DNA from: Mauremys mutica
Lineage: Eukaryota > Chordata > Testudines > Geoemydidae
Length of the DNA: 64,000 bases
Direction of reading: 5' to 3'
Assembly (NCBI RefSeq): GCF_020497125.1
Contig: NC_059072.1
Coordinates: 278,424,045 to 278,488,044, forward strand
Positions 11,351 through 20,350 of this stretch are shown here, in pieces. The stretch's first letter is position 1. The number at the start of each line of letters is the position of its first letter. A program made the position numbers and the translations under genes. The notes under the pieces are model-generated. The model was not told where the DNA came from and did not search any database. It saw only the letters and a list, made by a program, of their open reading frames with translations.

Positions 11351-13740
11351 TGAGATTTGAATCTGGCTCACTGTATAGCTTCCGTTAGTTAAATAAATTA
11401 TATTTTCGATATTGGGTATATTATTCTGGAATCTTTGGAGAACAAAGACCTGAGTCACCATAAAATTCATTGAATTTTATACAAAAAAGATCTCATGTGA
11501 AATCACTGTGTAAAGTTGGAGTAGCACAAGGGTTAATCAGGGCAAGTGACTCTTTATCTTTTATTTCCATGAAGTATAAGATGATGAACTGAAAAATAGG
11601 ATGTTGATCCTATCTTCTCATCTGTCCATTCCTCACGAAGGCTACTGCTGCATGACGAGAGAGTGGCCAAACACTTCTATGTTTCAGATGTAAAGAGAAG
11701 TGTTTTTTTTATTAGAGATAGTTGAAAATTTTCCAATGGAGCTTTTTTGTGAGGGGCTGGGGGATTGAAAAAAATGCCAGTTTGTCAAAAGCAGGACATC
11801 TCATGAAAGCGTGTTGATTTTCACTCAATTTCATTTTAAAATGATGGAACAGAATAATGTAAATGGTTGACTTCAGAACAAAACAAAAAATAAAATGTTT
11901 AGTGCAAAATGTTGTTGGTTTTTGTTCATGTTTTTTCTTTCTCTTTTGGAACTGAAAATAATTCAAAATGGTGGAGTTTCCATTTCCACCCAGCTTGACT
12001 AATTATATAGGAGTTTCTCAGATGAATTGTATTTTGAAAGGTATAACAAGTGAAAGATACAGTTGTCTTTCAAATGATTTATACTCTGGCTCTGAAATCA
12101 GTATGCTTTTTCAAGTCTGGAAGGTGAGTCATGAGAAAAGAGAATACATATTTTAACCCAGTTAAAATAATTAAATTATAGTGAATTAACATGTGAAATA
12201 ATGAGAAATCAAGTCTATTCATTAATGTCAAACCACATAACTACATTAGGCCTCTGGAAAAAAAATGACTGGTGTATAGAATCCTTGATTAATGAATACC
12301 ATGTCTCAAGAGAAGGAGTGGTGCAAGGTCTTGAGCTTTCCTCTCAGAGCAGACATCTTTCTCTTATAATTCTTGTAGTTTTGCATCTCCAAAACAATTA
12401 TTCCATTGGCATGGAAATGTGAACAGTGCTACTACAGGGCCTTCCTCCCTCTGATATTAAGCAAACAACCACCCTCCAATAATTTCTGGGAGTGCAGCTA
12501 ATGGATTTTCTTTTTATCCTATCGGAAATAAAAAGCCAGCTCTGATATAACTGAAATGCAATGTACTTAAACTGGATGGAACCACAAACTTCCCCATGCT
12601 TTTCTCTTTTAGAGATTTCCTATACAATGATTTGAAACACTGTCACCAAATGTTTAGGATTCAAAGAGGACAACAAAATAATTAAAGACCATATTGTAGA
12701 CCCCTTACTCAGGCTGATGAGACTCAGTGGGACTCCTCATGTGAGTAGTTGCTCATCATTGTGAGTAAGATATTGACAATTTGGCCCTAGTTTCTTTATT
12801 AAGATTCTATTGGATATTTATTATCTCTCGAGTTCCTACTAGTTTTTGTCATGTAAACTGATTCATGTCTCTTTCTTTTCTTATTATGTAATTTATCATA
12901 AGAAGATGGAAACAGAATTCTAACTGTCCTGTGAATATATTTTGCTGAACTACTTTGGCCAGTTAAGTATTCTATGCTATGACCTGCTGGCTGCTTCACC
13001 ACTTTTCTTGTCTGCAGCCTCACATGTGTCAGAGAAGAGTGGAATACTTAAGGCAATCAAACTATAAAGAGGTCAGATTACTAGCAGTGCAGTTCTGTGT
13101 TGTATATTGATCACACTGCTCAGGCTTTGAGTCATTCAAGATAGTGAACATTGTCATAACAAGGACAAAAAATGATGCAATTGGAATTTATTCCGGCAAC
13201 ATATTGTGTGGAGGTTGAAACACAGTGCAAATGTTGCCACTTCTTATAAACTTGATAATGTTACCAAGAGCTTCCTCCTGTGATACCTGACAAAGAGACC
13301 CTAGCAAAACAAATAATACTCACAATTTTGTTTGACTAAAATATGTCAAGTGTTTTCTCAGGTAAAAAATATTTGCATTCACAAAGCAGCAGGGACTAGA
13401 TCAACAAAGGAATGTAGGCATTGCAATGCCTGTCTCTTCAGCACCCTGCTGCCCAATGGAATTCATAGACCTGATATAGGTGTCTGGATCCAGTCTCTAC
13501 AAAATTCAAGGAACAAATTAGACACATGGAAAAGGGATCCTCAGAAGCCAGCAAACTAAGTAAGAACTTCCTAAATTAGCCTAAGAAATGCCAAGGAGAA
13601 GAGTTTGGCTTTGACCCTCCACCTCCCTGGGAGAAGGACACCTCCCTTTACTCAGAATTCACTCTCCTGGAGTTATGCACCTCAGGACCTGTCTACACTT
13701 AAAAGTCTGCAGTGACACTTCAGTGAAAATGCTACCTGGG
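11351..13740. other. Intergenic, no gene seen
   Basis: AT-rich sequence with scattered short ORFs that lack recognisable domains. No repeat family was identified with confidence. From about 13688, 'ctgtctacacttaaaagtc' may be a DNA-transposon scrap next to the CR1 that follows. Confidence 0.5.
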
Positions 13741-13815
13741 AGAGCAATACAGCAATGAACAGTCAACCCAGGAAGTTTTTGGATAATGTTTTGGAGACAA
13801 CTTCCTAGTGCAAGT

Positions 13816-16050
13816 GCTGGAGGAATGAACTAGGAGCCATGCTCCTCTTGACCTGCTGCTCACAAACAGGGAAGAATTGATAGGGAAAGTAGCAGTGGGT
13901 GGTAACCTGGGAGGCAGTGACAATGAGAGGGTCGAGTTCAGGATCCTAACACAAGGGAAAAAGGAGAGCAGCAGAATACGGACCCTGGACTTCAGAAAAG
14001 CAGACTTTGACTCCCTCAGGGAACTGATGGGCAGGATCCCCTGGGAGGCTAATATGAGGGGGAAAGTAGTCCAGGAGAGCTGGCTGTATTTTAAAGAATC
14101 CTTATTTAGGGCACAGGAACAAACTGTCCCAGAAAGAATGGCAAATATGGCAGGCGACTAGCTTGGCTTAACAGAAAAATCTTCAGTGAGCTTAAACGCA
14201 AAAAGGAAGCTTACAAGAAGTGGAAATTTGGACAGATGATTAGGGAGGAGTATAAAAATATTGCTTGAGCATGCAGGGGTGTAATCAGGAAGGCCAAAGC
14301 ACAAATGGAGTTGCAGCTAGAAAGCAGGACCGGCTCTAGGCACCAGCAAACCAAGCATATGCTTGGGGCAACACAATTTCAGGGGCAGCAGTCCGGCGAT
14401 CTTTTTTTTTTTTTTTTTTGGCTTGGGGTGGCAAAAACCTAGAGCCGGCCCTGCTAGCAAGGGATGTGAAGGGTAACAAGAAGAAGGTCAGAGCAAGTGT
14501 GGGACCCTTACTGAATGGGGGTGGCAACCTATTCAGACAGATGATATGGAAAAAGGTGAAGTACTTGATGCTTTTTTTGCCTCGGTCTTCATACACAAGG
14601 TCAGCTCCCAGACTGCTGCACTGGGCAGCACAGTATGGGATGGAGGTGAGCAGCCCTCAGTGGTGAAAGAAAAGGTTAAGGACCATTTAGAAAAGCTGGA
14701 CATGCACAAGTCCATGGGGCCAGAGCTAATGCATCTGAGAGTGCTGAGGGAGTTGGCTGATGTGATTGCAGAGCCATTGGCCATTATCTTAGAAAACTTG
14801 TGGTGATCGGGGGAGTTCTCAAATGATTGCAAAAAGACAAATATAGTGTCCATCTTTAAAAAAGGGAAGAAGGAGAATCTTGGAAACTACATACCGGACA
14901 GCCACACTCAGTCTCTGGAAAAATCATGGAGCAGGTCCTCAAGGAATCCATTTTGAAGCACTTGGAGGAGAGGAAAGTGATCAGGAACAGTCAACATGGA
15001 TTCACCAAGGGCAAGTCATGCCTGACCAGCCTGATTGCCTTCTATGATGAGATAACTGGCTTTGTGGATATGGGAAACATGGTGGATGTGATATATCTTG
15101 ACTTTAGCAAAGCTTTTGATACGGTCTCCTACAATATTCTTGCCAGCAAGTTAAAAAACTATGGATTGGATAAATGGACTATAAGGTGGATATAAAGCTG
15201 GATAGATCGTAGGGCTCAATGGATAGTGATCAACAGCTCGATGTCTAGATGTCAGCCAGTGTGTCCCAGGGGCCTGTCCTGGGGCTGCTTTTGTTCAACA
15301 TCTTAATTAATGATCTGGATGATGGGATGGATTGCACCTTCAGCAAGTGTGCAGATGACACGAAGCTGGCGGGAGAGGTAGATATGCTGGAGGTAGGGAT
15401 AGGGTCTAGAATGACCTAGACAAATTGGAGGATTGGGCTAAAAGAAATCTGATGAGGTTCAACAAGGACAAAGTGCAGAGGCCTGCACTTAGGATGGAAG
15501 AATCCCATGCACTGCTACAGGCTGGGGACCGACTGGCTAAGCAGCAGTTCTACAAAAAAGGATTTGGGGATTACAGTGGATGAGAATCTGGGTATGAATC
15601 AACAGTGTGCCCTTGTAGCCAAGAAGGCTAATGGCATATTGATCTGCATTAGTAGGAGCATTGCGAGCAGATTGACGGAAGTGATTATTCCTCTCTATTT
15701 GACACTCATGAGGCCACATGTGGAGTATTGTGTCCAGTTTTGGGGCCCCCACTACAGAAAGGAAAAATTGGAGAGAGTCCAGCAGAGGACAACAAAAATG
15801 ATAAGGGGGATGGAGACATGACTTATGAGGAGATGCTGAGGGAACTGGGGTTATTTAATCTGCAGAAGAGAAGAGTGAGGGGGGATTTGATAGCAGTGTT
15901 CATCTACCTGAAGGAGGGTTCCCAAGAGGATAGAGCTAGCCTGTTCTCAGTGGTAGCAGATGACAGAACAAGGAGAAATAGTTTCAAGTTGCAGAGGGGG
16001 AGGTCTAGGTTGGAAATAAGAAAAACTATTTCACTAGGAGGGTGGTGAAG
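13816..16050 (+). pseudogene. CR1 ORF2 (endonuclease-reverse transcriptase), broken
   Basis: This encoded the protein that nicks target DNA and copies the CR1 RNA in place. Legible segments in order are: the end of the endonuclease domain (13877-14161, stop at 14159), the pre-RT block [20 protein letters not shown] (14546-14806), the RT fingers and palm start (14926-15195), the catalytic ADD (15351-15359), and the RT thumb and C-terminus (15507-16048). Stops, frame changes and a nested hAT element between segments rule out function. The catalytic ADD and DFSKAFD survive, so the copy is only moderately old. The 5' half of ORF2 and all of ORF1 are missing, as expected from truncated reverse transcription. 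Confidence 0.85.
14325..14453. mobile_element. Short non-autonomous hAT-like element nested in CR1
   Basis: The ends read caggaccggctctagg and cctagagccggccctg, near-perfect inverted repeats, in the same family as 2702-3080. The flanks ctagaaag (14317) and ctagcaag (14454) match at 7 of 8 positions, a typical 8-bp hAT duplication. A run of T at about 14402-14419 is internal. It splits the CR1 ORF2, so it is younger than that CR1. Confidence 0.85.
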
Positions 16051-16379
16051 CACTGGAATGGGTTACCTAGGGAGGTGGTGGAATCTCCATCCTTAGAGGT
16101 TTTTAAGGTCAGGCTTGACAAAGCCCTGGCTGGGTTGATTTAGTTGGGGTTGGTCCTGCTTTGAACAGAGGGCTGGACTAGATGACTTCCTGAGGTCTCC
16201 TCCAACCCTAATCTTCTATGATTCTATACCCATGCCAATGGGAGAGTTTCTCCCTTCATCCTAGGAAATCCAATTCCCTGTGAGGCAGTAGCTATGTCAA
16301 CAGGAGAAGACCTCAGGTCAGACATGATGGCTAGTACATAGACATCAGGGCCATGGCTTTGCCTCCTTTACCCCTTTTG

Positions 16380-17310
16380 TGGAATATTATGACACTACAA
16401 GCTGAAAAGTTTTATTTGACAGGCTTGTAGCTACACCAACATAGCTGCATCAGAGTAAAACCACACTGTACTGGTGTAAAAAGTGATTTGTCACCAGTGC
16501 CATTTATCCAGGTTTAGTGGCACTGGTACAGTGCACTCTATACACAAGTGCAATGCATCTACACTAGGAGGTTGCACTAGCATACCTATATGTGTGTAAC
16601 TACAGCAGTGCAACCCACTCCTCCTAACACTACCAATGTGGTATATACCAGAGTAGTGCTGATTTAAAACTGAAGCCATGATTCTGCACTTGTGTCATCC
16701 TGCGTAGTCCTATTACTATGTGTTTAAACCAGTGTTATTTAACATGAGTATGACATGCAGAAATTGGCCACAGTTGCCTAGGATTTAAGATTTTGAAAAT
16801 CCAGCTTTACTGTCAGTCCATTGCTTATTAAAATGTTAATATATTAAATTAATTTGAATAAAAGTGTAAGCACATTCTGCACACTCGCCGCACCAGGTGT
16901 ATCCTAGACCATTCTAGCTTTTGGTGGGAATTTACATAGGGCCCCTTTTACAATATTCATGTTTCCACTGAGGCTAAATTAACATAATTAAAGATGATGA
17001 CGCAACAGCCCAGATATACAAATGAAGAATTGTAATAATAAAATATATATGGGAGAAGACGGATAGCTTTGGCATTAAGGCACTCAAGAAATATGTCTTC
17101 GTTTCCTGCCTCTGCCATAAACTTTCTGTGTGACTACTGGCAAATTCTCCCTGCCATCTGTAAAATGGATAAGTCTGTTTGCTTTCTCCCATCCTTTGTC
17201 TGTTTTGCCTCTTTAGGAGGCAAGGCCCAGAGTTAGTGTGTGTATATACTGCTCGCAGCACAATGGAACCTCTATCTCAGTTAGGTGCTGCCATAATTTT
17301 ACATCTGTTC
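16380..17310. repeat. Degraded DNA-transposon text and MIR/L2-like SINE
   Basis: Between about 16420 and 16680, words such as 'gcatctacactaggaggttg' repeat the 'tacactag' style of chelonian DNA-transposon remnants. From about 17100 to 17300 the order 'ctgtgtgactactggcaa', 'catctgtaaaatggataa', 'gcacaatggaacctc' follows the CORE-SINE/MIR to L2-tail layout. Both are old copies with uncertain borders. Confidence 0.5.
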
Positions 17311-18139
17311 ACAAATGCCCCTCTACAACCCTTCTTCCTTTTCAGTTAGAGGATCCCAACAGCTGCCATTAACTCCCACTTCTGAGAAGCCCCGGGAGAA
17401 GAGACTGGCACTTTGTCCTTCATGCCTTCAGAGCAGGTCATTATTATCACCTCCTTCTCATTTGATCCGTATTTATTTATTTACTATCTTATTACTGTTC
17501 AGCTAGTTGCATTGTTGTTGTTTCTTCGGTGCCTGAGCAATTTTAACAACACCGAGGAGAAGCTGCTAAAGAGGAAGATGCTCTTTTGTCTCCTGGCCCG
17601 CGTCACAGTCTGAATTCATCATGCTCGTCGATTTCAGAGAGCCCCTTGCCCATCTCATTACTCATGGTAATGGAGTCGCCCTTCTGGTTTGAAACTGGGA
17701 GCCTTCCCTGTTTCCCTCCCTTCCCCCAAATTCCTTTCTCTTTGCTCTGTTCCAAGGGTTTCCTACAGGCTTTCCTCCCTCCGACTCTTGCTGCGCATCT
17801 CCAAAGCTGCAAGGTTTTTTTCCTCAGAAGGGTTCCAGTTCCAATCTGACTAAAACCCCCTGACATGCACAGAGAGACAAAGTCAGAGCAACTGCCATGA
17901 GAAATGAATTAATGAGCCTTAATGTGGCGCCAAGTCTCCTTTCCCTCTCTCTAACCCCCGCCCCTCAATCTACTAATATATTGCTTCTGATGCTTGTTGT
18001 CTCAATAGCATTTTATTTTCCCCACTCCGCTTGTTAGTTATTGTCCAGGCTTCGTTTGGGCCAGTCATTTTTTGTCAGTTTCTTTTCCTTCCTCTCTCCC
18101 TCCTCCCCCCCCCCCTTCTCGCCCATACACCCATATATA

Positions 18140-18179
18140 TGGAGATTTAGCCTTTCATATATATATGGCTAAATCTCCA
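18140..18179. repeat. Inverted repeat, 13-bp perfect stem
   Basis: TGGAGATTTAGCC (18140-18152) and its exact reverse complement GGCTAAATCTCCA (18167-18179) are separated by a 14-base AT-rich loop. It lies 2.2 kb upstream of the SLITRK1 start codon. Confidence 0.8.
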
Positions 18180-18369
18180 CCCGGAACATCCGAAGTGGCC
18201 ACAGCAGCTGTTGCAATTTATTTATGTTCTAATTAAATTAATTTGATAAGATCATCGGCGGTAGGTTGTCTAATTTAGTCGGAAATTGCAGACTGGGAAA
18301 CCCTGGGACCAAATTAGCATGCAACAAGGATGACTGGGTGCAGATTCCATCTGGCTTCCTGACTTTTCT

Positions 18370-18377
18370 TATAAATA
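18370..18377 (+). promoter_or_regulatory. TATA-like box upstream of SLITRK1
   Basis: TATAAATA followed by G is a full match to the TATA consensus. It lies about 1.98 kb before the start codon, so if used it would imply a long 5'UTR or an upstream exon. No transcript evidence is available; chance occurrence in AT-rich DNA is possible. Confidence 0.25.
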
Positions 18378-19210
18378 GACCTTAAGCCCACCCACCCCCC
18401 ACTCCCACCCTCAGTAGATGTTACATTCTGTGCCCTACCCGTACATTGCAAAGTTCACGAATGGAATCAACGCATCTGTCCGACTGAAGAGGTGCAAGCT
18501 CAGGGCTGACTGCAGACGCAGAAGGGACCCAGCGAATCAGGCTCTGTAGCATTCCCATACAACCTCCTCCGCACACTTTTGCAAGGCATTTGGGAACAAG
18601 GGTTTATGTTTGCGCCACCCGAGATGCAACTGGTTATTTGCTTGTAAGCATCTGAAACCCGTCCAAATGATGCTGAAACTTTTTTTTTTTACGCCAGACA
18701 GCAAATTTCCCGCTGTGTAATCTATTTTGTCAGAAATCAAAAATGTAAGAAGGCATTGCATTTGCACAGAGAACTTAAATAGCAACCCTAAAAGACGTGG
18801 AAGAAGAAAAATAAGATCCAGTGCTGTCGATATCAACCCCCCTCTCAAAGGAAATTCTATACCCTCCAGAAACAGGTAGAATGAATTATCCACTGTGCGG
18901 CAAATCACGCCCCCCCCTTCCCCTTCCCCACCGCCAGCCCTTTCTCTGTGATCATCTAAATAATAATAAAAAAATAGAACACAATCACACACGGTTCAAC
19001 ATTCGAAAGGGAACTCCATAAAGCCACCAAATCCAGCATGAAACGCTGTAGACTGCAGGGGAGGAAGAGATGCGTTTAAAATCAACGTTAAAAATGGCGT
19101 GGAGTGTAATTACCTCAGATTGCTATTCGCTTGACACCCTGACACTAATTTTATTCAAGCCATTGGGACACAAAATAGGACGAAAGCGCTCTTCCCGGTT
19201 GCTAAAACAG

Positions 19211-19252
19211 GTGTGTGTGTGTGTCTGTCTGTGTGTCTGTGTGTGTGTGTAT
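19211..19252. repeat. TG microsatellite (interrupted)
   Basis: Runs of GT interrupted by CT over about 42 bases, followed by a G run. It lies 1.1 kb upstream of the SLITRK1 start codon. Confidence 0.9.
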
Positions 19253-19544
19253 ATGGGGGGGAGGGCTAGAAGGGGAGTGTTAAACTTTCCATCTCAGGAG
19301 GAAGAAAGAAAGAAATTAAATAATCAGTTTAGGGGGAAGCGTCTAAATAGATCGACAGCTTTAATGCCAACATTTTTAACGCTTGCCCTGTACGTGGATT
19401 GATTTTTTTCTCTCCAGCATTCCCTCAGCAGATGGATTTTGCCACTGCAGCTCAGCAGAGGGTGTCAGATCTTTGAGAGTGCACCAGGTTGGAACGAGCA
19501 GCGCCTCTTAGTAACTCTCCCTCTGTGTGTGTGTGTGCAAATCA

Positions 19545-19595
19545 GAAACAGAAGAAGAAAAAGGAAAGAAGAGAGACCGAGGGAAGAGAGAGGAC

Positions 19596-19627
<32 letters not shown>

Positions 19628-19672
19628 TGACAGAGAGGAGAGCAAAGAAGAAGAGATCGGAGAAGAGGAGAA
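19545..19672. repeat. Polypurine tract with GA repeats
   Basis: About 125 bases are almost all A and G on the plus strand, including an unbroken (GA)n run near 19597-19616. It follows a short TG run. In a probable promoter or 5'UTR such tracts can affect nucleosome placement or form triplexes; that role is inference. Confidence 0.85.
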
Positions 19673-19754
19673 ATGGACAGCCAGAAAACGCAGCGATTGC
19701 AGAATTTTTGCAGCGCCATTGGTTCGGCATCCGGTTCTTAGGCTGGGGCGTGAT

Positions 19755-19783
19755 TTCAGCACCAAGGGGGACTGGACAGCACC
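19755..19783 (+). promoter_or_regulatory. Split REST/NRSF (RE1) site, candidate
   Basis: TTCAGCACC (19755-19763), a left RE1 half-site, is followed 10 bases later by GGACAGCACC (19774-19783), which differs from the right half-site GGACAGCGCC at one base. The canonical element has 2 bases between the halves; here there are 8 more. REST is known to bind a non-canonical class with widened half-site spacing of about this size. REST silences neuronal genes outside neurons, which fits SLITRK1. Binding is inferred from the motif only. Confidence 0.5.
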
Positions 19784-19817
19784 CAGAAGGGGACTCCTGG
19801 GCACCGAGCAGCGGCGG

Positions 19818-19838
19818 CAGCAGCAGCAGCAGCAGCAA
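19818..19838 (+). repeat. CAG trinucleotide run
   Basis: Six CAG units followed by CAA, preceded by GCGGCGG, probably within the SLITRK1 5' untranslated region or promoter. Confidence 0.9.
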
Positions 19839-19867
19839 GGAGCCCGGCTTTGCAACAGAAAAGCAAG

Positions 19868-20090
19868 GTCAGTCGGAAGCAAAGCCATGCACACAGGCAG
19901 CTCTTCTCTACCACCGCTGCTCTCCCTGCCTGCTTCTCTCTAACATGCAGTGGCTGCTTATAATTGCTAGCATTATTCCTGTTCCAATTAGCGAAGCCGG
20001 CCAACAGAGATCTACTTAGCTTTTTCGGGAGGTTTCAGGAGGGGCTGAGGAGGGGGATTTTTTCTACTTTTTTTTTTGCGTGCCTTGCAG
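19868..20090 (+). other. Candidate 5'UTR intron or splice acceptor
   Basis: AAG|GTCAGT at 19865-19873 is a near-ideal splice donor. A long T-rich tract from about 20059 ends in TGCCTTGCAG at 20090, a near-ideal acceptor. Together they would define a 223-bp intron, or the acceptor may join a more distant 5' exon. Neither has been tested. SLITRK coding sequences are carried in one exon, so any intron would be in the untranslated part. Confidence 0.25.
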
Positions 20091-20267
20091 TACGTGCCTG
20101 GATAGTTTGTGGATATAATTATTGACTGGTGACTGGGCTGTTGCAGTGTATGTGGGGGGAAGAGAAAGGGATAAAGGAGAAAAGAAATCGCCCGCCACCC
20201 CTGCCTCCCTACCCCCCCACACACTTCCCCCCCCTTTTGGCGGTGGTTCGGACATCTCCTCTCTTGA

Positions 20268-20348
20268 ATGAACTGGAATTGTTTTCGGTGTGAGGATGAT
20301 GGTTGCTGTTACTTTGTGATGAGATCGGGGATGAATTGTTCAGTTTAA
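20268..20348 (+). other. Upstream ORF, 26 codons, ending 2 bases before the SLITRK1 ATG
   Basis: ATG at 20268 opens a frame rich in cysteine, with further in-frame ATGs at 20319 and 20331, and stops with TAA at 20346-20348. The SLITRK1 start codon is at 20351 in another frame. If the region is transcribed, scanning ribosomes would meet these ATGs first, so the uORF could lower SLITRK1 translation. The reading is direct; the regulatory effect is inference. Confidence 0.5.
20296..20319 (+). other. Upstream ORF, 7 codons, overlapping the 26-codon uORF
   Basis: ATGATG at 20296-20301 starts a 7-codon frame ending with TGA at 20317-20319. The stop overlaps the in-frame ATG (20319) of the longer uORF as TGATG, a stop-start arrangement. 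Function is unproven. Confidence 0.4.
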
Positions 20349-20350
20349 AA

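Larger units (their letters stand above)
13741..16227 (+). mobile_element. CR1 LINE, plus strand, 5'-truncated, about 2.5 kb
   Basis: The element starts inside ORF2. Near the start the frame reads LDLLLTNREELIG, the end of the APE-type endonuclease. Reverse transcriptase follows: DFSKAFDTV at about 15100 and CADDTKLA at 15348-15371, with the catalytic ADD intact. The C-terminal part has STKKDLGITVDENLGMNQQC and [12 protein letters not shown]. It ends in 'cttctatgattctat', the CR1 3' terminal repeat, at 16227. A 129-bp hAT insertion sits at 14325-14453. Confidence 0.9.
17311..19210. other. Repeat-poor region upstream of SLITRK1
   Basis: No transposon family is recognised here, in contrast with both flanks. 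It includes C-rich runs (about 18104), TAAT-rich stretches (18215-18250), an E-box CAGCTG near 18204, a hairpin at 18140-18179 and a TATA-like box at 18370. This profile would fit conserved regulatory DNA of a developmental neuronal gene, but conservation cannot be tested from one sequence. Confidence 0.45.

Noticed and set aside
15507..15821. Independent gene with a conserved 104-residue frame
   Set aside because: It is the C-terminal part of a CR1 reverse transcriptase and continues from the upstream RT segments.
18131..18142. CArG box (serum response element)
   Set aside because: CCATATATATGG has eight A/T bases between CC and GG; the consensus needs six.
18537..18992. 151-codon minus-strand ORF
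   Set aside because: No domain or homology that I recognise, and it falls in non-coding upstream DNA.
19489..20019. 176-codon plus-strand ORF upstream of SLITRK1
   Set aside because: It runs through the purine tract and the CAG run, giving low-complexity protein with no domain; several overlapping frames are equally open.
20303..20350. Longer SLITRK1 frame starting at 20303
   Set aside because: The upstream codon is TTG, not ATG. The signal peptide starts at ATG 20351, which has A at -3 and matches the family start.
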